Assembly (NCBI GenBank): GCA_003173995.1
Contig: PRDT01000018.1
Span: 1 to 6,163, forward strand
DNA: 6,163 nt
Direction of reading: 5' to 3'
Origin: Candidatus Levyibacteriota bacterium
GTDB lineage: Bacteria > Patescibacteriota > Microgenomatia > Levybacterales > UBA12049
Shown piece by piece: positions 1-5,587 of this stretch. Position numbers and translations under genes: made by a program. A model generated the notes under the pieces. The model was not told the origin of the DNA. It made no database searches and saw nothing but the letters and a program-made list of their open reading frames with translations. The first letter of the stretch is position 1. Each line of letters begins with the position of its first letter.

Positions 1-34
1 CGAGAAAAAGAGCATTACCAGAAGACTAAACGAC

Positions 35-790
35 CTATCCACGAATAACTTTTGTCCCAGAAAGATAATCATGAAACATTTGCTTGCCTGGACGAATGAA
101 ATACCACACTATGTCAAAAATAGATGATGGAACAATGACCAATGATGAATAGAATTGAGTAAAGGTACTCAACGCAAGAATTCCCGCAAGTACTGGGATC
201 ATCGCTCTGATAACTGTTTGGAAGAAATTTGGATCTTTTTTATCGTGTGCGTTGACGATCTCAAGCCCAAGAAGCATCTGTCCAAGTGTCCTTCGAGCCT
301 TCCATTGAATGAGAAGAAAATAACAAAAGACAATAATACAATTGACTATTATCTTGATATAACCAAAAAGAAGTAAGGTATAAAGAGCAGCTGAAAAAAG
401 ATTGGGACCTGGCTCTGTCAAAATAGGAGTCCTACCCAAAATCCATGTATGAGTAAAAGGCGAATAGGAAAGAAGATCTTCAAATATAATAGCGGATAGA
501 TAAAATGTAAGAAAGCCAACGATACAATAGTCAAGGATACACGCAATAACTCTTCTCACTGCAGTTGCTTCTTCAATAGTAGCGACTTCTGCAAAGACAT
601 TATCTATAACAGATGAGCTCTCTTGAGCTTGATACACTTCATCATGCATTAATTCGTGAGCAAGCTTAAGGACATGGCTGACTTCCTCTTTGGTAAGATC
701 ATGTGTATGCAGCTCCTCACGAATTTTTTCCTCAGGTGTTCCTTTTTTCTTTGCTGCAATTGCTAATCTAACTAATTCCCTAGATACCAT
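35..790 (-). CDS. RDD-family integral membrane protein
   Basis: The product is a 251-residue membrane protein with an RDD domain. RDD proteins are small multi-span proteins, some linked to ion or solute transport, but the substrate cannot be read here. The first ~75 residues are soluble and helical (TPEEKIREEL around 18-27, DLTKEEV around 31-37), followed by an acidic, Ser-rich linker. The domain starts at about residue 79 with the R-x3-A-x3-D signature (RRVIACILD). A second hydrophobic stretch spans about 131-165. The hallmark R-x-LG-x-x-LLGL segment lies near 167-176, a further hydrophobic region at about 190-232, and the closing FHDYLSGTKVI motif at 239-249. The ATG at 788-790 is preferred because no in-frame start lies just upstream and a promoter candidate abuts it. 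The stop is TAG at 35-37. The gene is divergent from the LysE-like gene. Family assignment is firm; function is unknown. Confidence 0.85.
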   Translation of the reverse strand: MVSRELVRLAIAAKKKGTPEEKIREELHTHDLTKEEVSHVLKLAHELMHDEVYQAQESSSVIDNVFAEVATIEEATAVRRVIACILDYCIVGFLTFYLSAIIFEDLLSYSPFTHTWILGRTPILTEPGPNLFSAALYTLLLFGYIKIIVNCIIVFCYFLLIQWKARRTLGQMLLGLEIVNAHDKKDPNFFQTVIRAMIPVLAGILALSTFTQFYSSLVIVPSSIFDIVWYFIRPGKQMFHDYLSGTKVIRG

Positions 791-798
791 CTCATCGC

Positions 799-827
799 AT
801 GATATAGAAAGGTGGGGAATTTTGCAA
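799..827 (-). promoter_or_regulatory. Candidate sigma-70-type promoter of the RDD gene
   Basis: On the minus strand, TTGCAA (822-827, 4/6 to the -35 consensus) is followed by a 17-base spacer and TATCAT (799-804, 5/6 to the -10 consensus). Transcription would start around 791-793, only 1-3 bases before the ATG at 790, giving a nearly leaderless mRNA. No Shine-Dalgarno sequence is present. The same TTGCAA-N17 layout recurs upstream of ftsZ. Prediction by eye only. Confidence 0.45.
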
Positions 828-865
828 ATACTATTTGTGATTATGCAGGTGTATCCAATCTAAGA

Positions 866-871
866 TATACT
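866..871 (+). promoter_or_regulatory. Candidate -10 element just before the LysE-like start
   Basis: TATACT (5/6 to TATAAT) lies six bases upstream of the ATG at 878. Transcription starting about seven bases after this hexamer would begin at or next to the ATG, so the mRNA could be leaderless. No convincing -35 is present at 16-19 bases spacing. The local sequence is AT-rich, so a chance match is quite possible. Confidence 0.3.
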
Positions 872-877
872 AATTGT

Positions 878-1492
878 ATGGACGTGCTAATACAGTTAAT
901 AAGTATTTTTGTCCTAGGCTTTATTGCAGGAGCCATTCCAGGAGCTATCCTCACTTCCATTTTTACGGAAGTGCTTCGAGAGGGATTTGTGAAAAGTCTT
1001 CGCGTTATTTTTTATGCAGGAATTTCAGAAGTTATAGTTGCTACTGGTATTATGTTTGTACTCTTCTCTATTCATATCCCCCATGCTGTTTATTATGCTA
1101 TTTCTTTTATCGGAGCAGTTGTATTGATATGGCTTGCTACAAAAATTTGGGCTATTAAAAAATTGCATGAAAAAGGCAATCTTTTTGATTTTAAGAAAAT
1201 ATTTTTACTCAGCATCTCTAATGGACCATTGTGGATTTTCTGGACTACTATTTGCGTTCCACAAGCATATGTGTTGAGTCAAAAAATAACAGGCGGACAA
1301 GTGCTTTTCTTAGCGATATTTGAGTTGGGATGGACTGTGTCTACTCTTCTTCTTACCTTTCTTTTCTCACAATTTCGTCCACTCCTCACTCGTGAGAAAG
1401 TTGTTTCAAAAGTATTTAAAGTATTTGCAGTTTTTCTTATTCTTTTTTCTGTGAGACTAGCATTAACGAGTATCTTCTTTTTCCTGAAGTAG
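878..1492 (+). CDS. LysE-type translocator family protein (amino acid/metabolite exporter-like)
   Basis: Starting from the ATG at 878 the product is 204 residues, the usual LysE/RhtB size. Six hydrophobic segments can be seen, at about 3-29, 42-64, 69-91, 108-131, 140-165 and 178-200. The first contains GAIPGAILTSI, matching the conserved family element around PGP but with Ala in place of the second Pro. It is followed by LREGFVKSLRV, which resembles the LysE cytoplasmic turn. The motif usually written NPK appears as NGP (115-117) before WIFW. LysE-family proteins export amino acids or related solutes by exchange with protons; the substrate is not predictable here. The frame stays open upstream to a GTG at 812, but those 22 residues are polar, unlike the family, and overlap the putative promoters. 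The gene is convergent with ftsZ, and its TAG at 1490-1492 directly abuts a repeat of the ftsZ tail. Confidence 0.75.
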   Translation: MDVLIQLISIFVLGFIAGAIPGAILTSIFTEVLREGFVKSLRVIFYAGISEVIVATGIMFVLFSIHIPHAVYYAISFIGAVVLIWLATKIWAIKKLHEKGNLFDFKKIFLLSISNGPLWIFWTTICVPQAYVLSQKITGGQVLFLAIFELGWTVSTLLLTFLFSQFRPLLTREKVVSKVFKVFAVFLILFSVRLALTSIFFFLK

Positions 1493-1517
1493 TTAATTTC
1501 TGTGTCTTAAAATGCGG
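1493..1517 (-). repeat. Imperfect direct repeat copy A: second copy of the ftsZ 3' end
   Basis: This segment matches 1548-1573, the last codons and stop of ftsZ, at 22 of 26 aligned columns with one gap, including 18 of the first 20. Read on the minus strand it ends in codons for LRHRN followed by TAA, the same residues that end FtsZ. The two substitutions within that shared LRHRN stretch (TTA for TTG, CAC for CAT) are synonymous. It lies 55 bases beyond the true stop and in a different frame from ftsZ. It begins on the base after the LysE-like stop codon. Confidence 0.7.
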
Positions 1518-1545
1518 CCTGTAGCCGCAGCGAAGTCCCTTTTTT
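1509..1545 (-). terminator. Intrinsic terminator-like hairpin between convergent genes
   Basis: A perfect 6-bp GC-rich stem (1513-1518 with 1524-1529, TGCGGC/GCCGCA) encloses a 5-nt loop. On the minus strand the stem runs directly into TTTT (1509-1512), as expected for a rho-independent terminator of ftsZ and the dcw transcript. On the plus strand a run of six T (1540-1545) follows after a 10-base gap, so weaker bidirectional use for the LysE-like gene is possible. The stem is short and the minus-strand T tract is only four bases, so strength is uncertain. Confidence 0.5.
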
Positions 1546-1547
1546 GA

Positions 1548-1573
1548 TTAATTTCTATGTCTCAAAAAAGCGG
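1548..1573 (-). repeat. Direct repeat copy B: within the ftsZ 3' end
   Basis: This is the coding copy of the repeat, specifying the last residues of the FtsZ C-terminal peptide (FLRHRN) and its TAA stop at 1548-1550. It pairs with copy A at 1493-1517. Both copies are followed, at increasing plus coordinates, by a hairpin with a 6-bp stem and 5-nt loop, although the stem sequences differ. Confidence 0.7.
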
Positions 1574-2708
1574 GGATGTTCCAGACATCCTCATCATCTT
1601 GTTGCGCTGCAGTGTCATCAGCCGGTTGTGGCTGAGGTTGTGGTGTTGGACTGCTTGTCTGTTGTATTGGTTGGGAAGGCTGAGCTGGTGCTTGTTGATT
1701 GGATTGCATTGTTGGGACTGTATGTGTTGAGACAAAACTCTGAAGTTGTTGTTTGGTAGAGTCAAATCCTGTTGCAACGACTGTTATTTTTACTTGATCT
1801 TTCATCGTCTCATCTACTGTTGTACCAAAGATAATATTTGCATCTGGGTCAGCTGCCTCTGCAATTATCTTTGCTGCTTCATCAACTTCTGTCATGGTAA
1901 GGTCAGACCCTCCAGTAATACTGAAGAGGACTCCACGTGCTCCTTCCATTGATACTTCAAGAAGTGGAGAAGAGACTGCCGCTCGTGCTGCGGATTGTGC
2001 TCTATTCTCACCAAAGCCAGCGCCAATACCCATAAGAGCAGAGCCAGAATTGGTCATGATAGAGCGAACATCGGCAAAGTCAACGTTAATAAGTCCTGGA
2101 AGTGTGATGAGATCTGAAATACCTTGCACACCTTGTGATAAGACTGAGTCAGCAACTCGAAATGCCTCAACTAGTGTTGCTTTTTTATCAACAACATCCA
2201 AAATTCTCTGATTGGGAATAACGATCAAAGTATCAACCTTATCTTTCAAATTCTCAATACCATCTTCTGCATTTACCATGCGTCTGGTCCCTTCAAATGA
2301 GAATGGCTTAGTCACAACAGCAATCGTAAGTGCTCCCAAATCTTTTGCAATTTTTGCAATAACCGGAACGGCACCGGTTCCTGTTCCACCACCCATACCT
2401 GCAGCGAGGAATATCATGTCGGACCCTGTCAAAAGATCTTTTATTTTTTCTGCAGATTCTTCGGCTGCTTGTCGACCAACTTCTGGATCTCCACCACTAC
2501 CAAGACCTTTGGTAAGCTTGTCTCCAATTTGGACTTTGGTCGTTGCGTGATTGAGAAGAAGCGCCTGTGCATCAGTATTGACAGAAATAAAATCAACACC
2601 TTGAATTTGTGCTTGGGATATCATTGACTCGAGAGCATTTCCTCCTCCACCACCAACACCAATAACGCGGATTTTAGCAAAGTTTGAGGTTTGAGGTCTA
2701 ATGAGCAT
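1548..2708 (-). CDS. ftsZ: Cell division protein FtsZ
   Basis: FtsZ is the tubulin-like GTPase that polymerises into the Z-ring at midcell. The 386-residue product has every expected element: the N-terminal nucleotide loop VIGVGGGGGNA (15-25), the tubulin signature GGGTGTG (106-112), the ribose/guanine-contacting region around PFSFEGTRR (135-143), and the T7 synergy loop NVDFADV (208-214) that completes the GTPase site of the next subunit. A C-terminal GTPase-activating domain follows to about residue 320. Residues ~322-372 form a Gln/Pro-rich disordered linker. The chain ends in a canonical C-terminal peptide, NIPAFLRHRN (377-386), the docking site for FtsA and other tethers. The ATG at 2706-2708 gives a typical short N-terminus. 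There is no Shine-Dalgarno, but a promoter candidate ends 9 bases upstream. ftsZ lies 67 bases after ftsA and is the last dcw gene before the convergent exporter gene. Confidence 0.98.
   Translation of the reverse strand: MLIRPQTSNFAKIRVIGVGGGGGNALESMISQAQIQGVDFISVNTDAQALLLNHATTKVQIGDKLTKGLGSGGDPEVGRQAAEESAEKIKDLLTGSDMIFLAAGMGGGTGTGAVPVIAKIAKDLGALTIAVVTKPFSFEGTRRMVNAEDGIENLKDKVDTLIVIPNQRILDVVDKKATLVEAFRVADSVLSQGVQGISDLITLPGLINVDFADVRSIMTNSGSALMGIGAGFGENRAQSAARAAVSSPLLEVSMEGARGVLFSITGGSDLTMTEVDEAAKIIAEAADPDANIIFGTTVDETMKDQVKITVVATGFDSTKQQLQSFVSTHTVPTMQSNQQAPAQPSQPIQQTSSPTPQPQPQPADDTAAQQDDEDVWNIPAFLRHRN
1564..1592 (-). terminator. Terminator-like hairpin inside the last ftsZ codons
   Basis: On the minus strand GGATGT and ACATCC (1585-1590 and 1574-1579) pair around a 5-nt loop. 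The stem extends by a G-U and a C-G pair to 1572-1592. After a short CCGC comes a run of six T (1564-1569), so the layout resembles an intrinsic terminator. It overlaps codons for the conserved C-terminal peptide, so coding constraint may explain it, but it could act with the hairpin at 1513-1529 as a tandem pair. Confidence 0.3.
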
Positions 2709-2717
2709 GGTACAGCT

Positions 2718-2746
2718 ACTCTAGCAGATAGTTTTTGTTTTTGCAA
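2718..2746 (-). promoter_or_regulatory. Candidate promoter for ftsZ in the ftsA-ftsZ gap
   Basis: On the minus strand TTGCAA (2741-2746) is followed by a 17-base spacer and TAGAGT (2718-2723, 4/6 to the -10 consensus). Nine bases separate it from the ATG, which predicts a leader of about 1-3 bases. Position and spacing closely match the candidate upstream of the RDD gene. A separate ftsZ promoter would allow expression above the level of the upstream genes. Prediction by eye only. Confidence 0.4.
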
Positions 2747-2750
2747 TACC

Positions 2751-2764
2751 CACTAGATATAGTG
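2751..2764. repeat. Short inverted repeat between ftsA and ftsZ
   Basis: CACTA (2751-2755) and TAGTG (2760-2764) are perfect reverse complements around the four bases GATA. The element lies just upstream of the putative ftsZ -35 hexamer, where an operator could sit. It is short enough to occur by chance, and no regulator is identified. Confidence 0.25.
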
Positions 2765-2775
2765 TTATGCCCAAT

Positions 2776-4065
2776 TTACGGGATAAACGATTTAATAAAA
2801 TCGATAACTTTCTTCCCCATTTTTCCAGATGGTAAAAATTTAAATGAAGGAAGAGAAAATCCAAATGGTAATCCTGCTGGTGCCTCAAGTGTCCCACCAA
2901 ACATAATAAGTCCAATAACAGCAGCAAATGGTGTATCTTCTATTTCATCCTTAATTCCCTTCAGGTCTTGGGGTATGCCAACTCTTACAGGCATTGCGAG
3001 GGTTCGCTTGGCACTCTCAACTATTCCTACTGTCTTTGCTCCTCCCCCTGTTATCACAAGTCCTGCTGGTGTCTGACCACCCCACCCGCTTTTTTTAATT
3101 TCACTTCCAACCATACTAAATATTTCATTGAGGCGTGGTCTGATAATTCCTTCAACCAATGTCTTTCGTGAGACAAGTCGAATTTCTTCTGGTAAATGAA
3201 GCGATGCCAAATCTATTTCATCTGAAGAGCGAGGTGTCTTGCCTTCTTCATCTTCTGATGCGACTTGCTTTGCAATAGGCTTTGAAAGGAATAATTTAAT
3301 TTTTTCTGCACTTTCAAGAGAAATGCGAAGTCCAATTGCAAGGTCATTGGTAATATGTCTTGCACCAATAGGTAAAACTGAGGAATGGGCAACAGATCCA
3401 TCAACATAAATAGAAATATCTGTGGTACCAGAACCAATATCAACAAGTATGACACCTAATTCTTTTTCTGTATCAGAAAGAATAGAAAGACTACTTGCGT
3501 AGCCACTAAAGACAAATCCATCCACATCAACGCCTACTTCTGTAAGTGCTTTATCTAAATTGCGAATTGATGTAGTATTTGCAGAAATGATATGAGTGTC
3601 TACCTCCAAGCGAACTCCTGTCATGCCAATTGGATCTTTAATGCCTTCCTGTCCATCTACAGAATAATTTCGAGGAAGAACATGAATTATTTCCCTGGAG
3701 GATGGGAATGAAACAGCTTTTGCTGCATCAATAACACGAGTCATATCATTTGTTGTTATCTCGCCTTGTGGGTTAGAAACAGCCACTACGCCTCGCGAAT
3801 TCTGACTTTCAATATGAGAGCCACCAATTGATGCAACGACATGAGAGACAGAATATCCTGCCATGCGCTCTGCTGCTTCAAGAGAGGTATTTATCACACT
3901 CACCGCATCTTCAATATCAACAATTTGGCCTTTTTTGATACCTGCAGACTTTACTTCAGACACGCCGAGGACATTAACTGTGCCTTCTTCAGAAAGCTTG
4001 GCGATAACTGTAATCACTTTATTGGTGCCAATATCAACACCTACAACAATTTTTCCGTCAGCCAT
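2776..4065 (-). CDS. ftsA: Cell division protein FtsA
   Basis: FtsA is an actin-like ATPase on the inner membrane face that anchors FtsZ and signals to septal synthesis enzymes. The 429-residue product is full length. Visible are phosphate-1 motif GVDIGTNKV (9-17), the FtsA-specific 1C/SHS2 region (~84-162), including the conserved GMTGVRLE stretch (147-154), phosphate-2 motif VDIGSGTTDISI (208-219), and the adenosine motif GLVITGGGAKTVGI (335-348). An acidic stretch at about 268-292 occupies the variable region before the SRKTL segment. The final ~16 residues (GKMGKKVIDFIKSFIP) form the amphipathic membrane-targeting helix. The ATG at 4063-4065 lies 3 bases after the stop of the ftsQ-like gene. 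No Shine-Dalgarno precedes it, so translation probably depends on coupling. Its expected partner, the FtsZ C-terminal peptide, is encoded immediately downstream. Confidence 0.97.
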   Translation of the reverse strand: MADGKIVVGVDIGTNKVITVIAKLSEEGTVNVLGVSEVKSAGIKKGQIVDIEDAVSVINTSLEAAERMAGYSVSHVVASIGGSHIESQNSRGVVAVSNPQGEITTNDMTRVIDAAKAVSFPSSREIIHVLPRNYSVDGQEGIKDPIGMTGVRLEVDTHIISANTTSIRNLDKALTEVGVDVDGFVFSGYASSLSILSDTEKELGVILVDIGSGTTDISIYVDGSVAHSSVLPIGARHITNDLAIGLRISLESAEKIKLFLSKPIAKQVASEDEEGKTPRSSDEIDLASLHLPEEIRLVSRKTLVEGIIRPRLNEIFSMVGSEIKKSGWGGQTPAGLVITGGGAKTVGIVESAKRTLAMPVRVGIPQDLKGIKDEIEDTPFAAVIGLIMFGGTLEAPAGLPFGFSLPSFKFLPSGKMGKKVIDFIKSFIP

Positions 4066-4068
4066 AAT

Positions 4069-4497
4069 TTAAAAACTTATCACTGGTCTATCAAATCGAA
4101 AATCCAGTCGTTGAAACTGCTTCCCTTCTATTGTAAGGTTAGCAATTGTGAGTTGTAAAGAGGCTATTTGGCTTTCTATATCTTTCTGAGTGGATACTAT
4201 TACTTTAGCCTTGTTTTTCAAGATAATTGTTGCGGTACCATTATTTTCAACAGTAACATTGGTATAATCCACTTTGTGATTTTGGAGTGCATCGGTAATT
4301 CGCATTGCTAAAGAGGAGGTATCATTCTTCTTTTGGAGTGAAGCTATACTACCCATTGGGCTCAGAATAGTTATCATATGCTTTTTCCAGGTGTACACTC
4401 CAAAACAAATACCAAAAATAAAGAAAGATCCTAGGAGAATAAGAATAATTGTTCTAAAAATTGGTCTAAGCTTTCGTCTCTGACTTCTTGCAAGCAT
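4069..4497 (-). CDS. Minimal FtsQ/DivIB-like division protein lacking POTRA
   Basis: The product is a 142-residue bitopic membrane protein: a basic N-terminus (RSQRRKLR, 5-12), one transmembrane helix at about 14-36, then ~105 extracytoplasmic residues. Its place between murG and ftsA is that of ftsQ. From about residue 62 it follows the end of the FtsQ beta domain: a helix (LAMRITDAL), two strands (VTVEN, ATIILKN), a second helix (IESQIASLQLTI), and a closing strand LDFRFDRPVISF (131-142) that matches the family's IDLRF ending. FtsQ proteins are usually well over 200 residues, so POTRA and the first part of the beta domain are missing. The retained end corresponds to the part of E. coli FtsQ that contacts FtsB. 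The ATG at 4495-4497 is the only plausible start, since later in-frame starts would cut the membrane helix. This makes a 32-nt overlap with murG. Confidence 0.7.
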   Translation of the reverse strand: MLARSQRRKLRPIFRTIILILLGSFFIFGICFGVYTWKKHMITILSPMGSIASLQKKNDTSSLAMRITDALQNHKVDYTNVTVENNGTATIILKNKAKVIVSTQKDIESQIASLQLTIANLTIEGKQFQRLDFRFDRPVISF

Positions 4498-5587
4498 TTT
4501 CTAAAATTTCGACTATATGGGACGCAGCACCTTCATGTAGCTTTGCAAACTCTTGGTGATGTGCATTGATATAGTCACCCTTCTTTTCTATCATACCAAG
4601 TATTCCGTCAAAAAGCTTCTCTGGAGTCAATTCACTCTGCTCAAAATATTCTCCCAGTCCCATTTTTTTGAAATATTGTGCATTTTTCAGTTGCTCATTC
4701 TTCTGTCCTGAAGGAAGAGGAATAAGAAGCGCTGGTTGATTGAGAATAAGAAGCTCAGTAATTGTATTCACGCCAGCCCGACTGACCACAAGATCTGCTT
4801 TTTTAAAAAGCGTGACAATATTTTGTGGGTCCACAAACTTAGTCAGGACATATCTTTTCTGCAAGTCTTTTGGAAGTTGAGACCTCATGCCAGCAAGTCT
4901 TTCAAAATCATCAAATACCTGTGCATCTCCTGTCTGATGAATAACTCGTATTTTTTCCAGTAATTTCTCAGCTGACTTCTCTACAAAGACGTTGAGTGCA
5001 TGCGAGCCCGCACTCCCACCAACTATCACAACAAGTGGCAATCGCCCTTCTGGAATAAGTCCTTCAATTCCTGCTGTTGGATAGGTCTTCAGAAGAGGAT
5101 TACCTGTCATAACTATTTTTTCCTTTGGAAAATATTTTGCTGAAGATTCCCATGACAGACAAACTTTTTTTGCAAACCGTGCTACTACTTTATTCCCAAG
5201 TCCTGCTTCTTGGGTCTGCTCGTGAATCACAACTGGTATGTGAAGAAGAGATGCTGCAAATCCTACTGGCACCGAAAGATAGCCTCCAAATGACATCACG
5301 ATATCAGGTTTTATTTTTCGAAGAAGAAGAAGCGCCTGAGTGACACCGTACGGAATTTTTACGAGTGATGGGACCGTATGCAGACTGAGTCTTCTTTGTA
5401 CTCGTCCTGTTGTGAGTGGGTAAAACGGAATACCCATTTTGGTAATAGTCTGATATTCCAAAGAAACACCTTTGTCTCCTTCAAATGCATGCTTTCGACC
5501 AACATAACTAACCTGCGTCTCTTTGGGAAGAGCTGCAATAACTGCCAAAGCAGGGGTCATATGTCCACCAACAATTGCTACCTTCAT
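4466..5587 (-). CDS. murG: UDP-GlcNAc:lipid I N-acetylglucosaminyltransferase MurG
   Basis: MurG is the peripheral membrane GT-B glycosyltransferase (family GT28) that adds GlcNAc to lipid I, forming lipid II. The product is 373 residues. The N-terminal domain has GGHMTPALAV (7-16), SFGGYLSVPVG (99-109) and IHEQTQEAGLGNK (121-133). GNPLLK (162-167) corresponds to the usual GNPVR. The C-terminal domain has the second glycine loop GGSAGSHALN (190-199), the donor-binding SRAGVNTITELL (269-280) and PLPSGQKNEQLKNA (290-303). The first glycine loop is short: the common GGTGGH is reduced to GGH. The ATG at 5585-5587 puts the protein start directly before the first beta strand and overlaps the ftsW TGA as ATGA, which favours translational coupling. 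The frame stays open to a GTG at 5629, but those 14 extra residues do not fit the family. No Shine-Dalgarno is seen. Confidence 0.95.
   Translation of the reverse strand: MKVAIVGGHMTPALAVIAALPKETQVSYVGRKHAFEGDKGVSLEYQTITKMGIPFYPLTTGRVQRRLSLHTVPSLVKIPYGVTQALLLLRKIKPDIVMSFGGYLSVPVGFAASLLHIPVVIHEQTQEAGLGNKVVARFAKKVCLSWESSAKYFPKEKIVMTGNPLLKTYPTAGIEGLIPEGRLPLVVIVGGSAGSHALNVFVEKSAEKLLEKIRVIHQTGDAQVFDDFERLAGMRSQLPKDLQKRYVLTKFVDPQNIVTLFKKADLVVSRAGVNTITELLILNQPALLIPLPSGQKNEQLKNAQYFKKMGLGEYFEQSELTPEKLFDGILGMIEKKGDYINAHHQEFAKLHEGAASHIVEILENACKKSETKA

Noticed and set aside
1..34. A terminator after the RDD gene
   Set aside because: No stable stem followed by a T tract could be found in the short sequence available before the window edge.
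812..877. GTG-initiated N-terminal extension of the LysE-like protein
   Set aside because: The 22 extra residues are polar, do not resemble the family N-terminus, and overlap both promoter candidates. The ATG at 878 gives the normal family length.
1517..1548. A novel small protein ending in LRHRN between ftsZ and the LysE-like gene
   Set aside because: The open frame is under 20 codons, has no start codon with an initiation signal, and is better explained as a remnant of the ftsZ tail.
1894..2550. Two long plus-strand open frames opposite ftsZ
   Set aside because: They are antisense to well-conserved FtsZ codons and encode no recognisable domain, so they are shadows of the coding strand.
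2735..3076. Plus-strand open frame opposite the end of ftsA
   Set aside because: It mirrors the ftsA C-terminal codons, spans the intergenic gap, and has low-complexity Pro/Ser content without family features.
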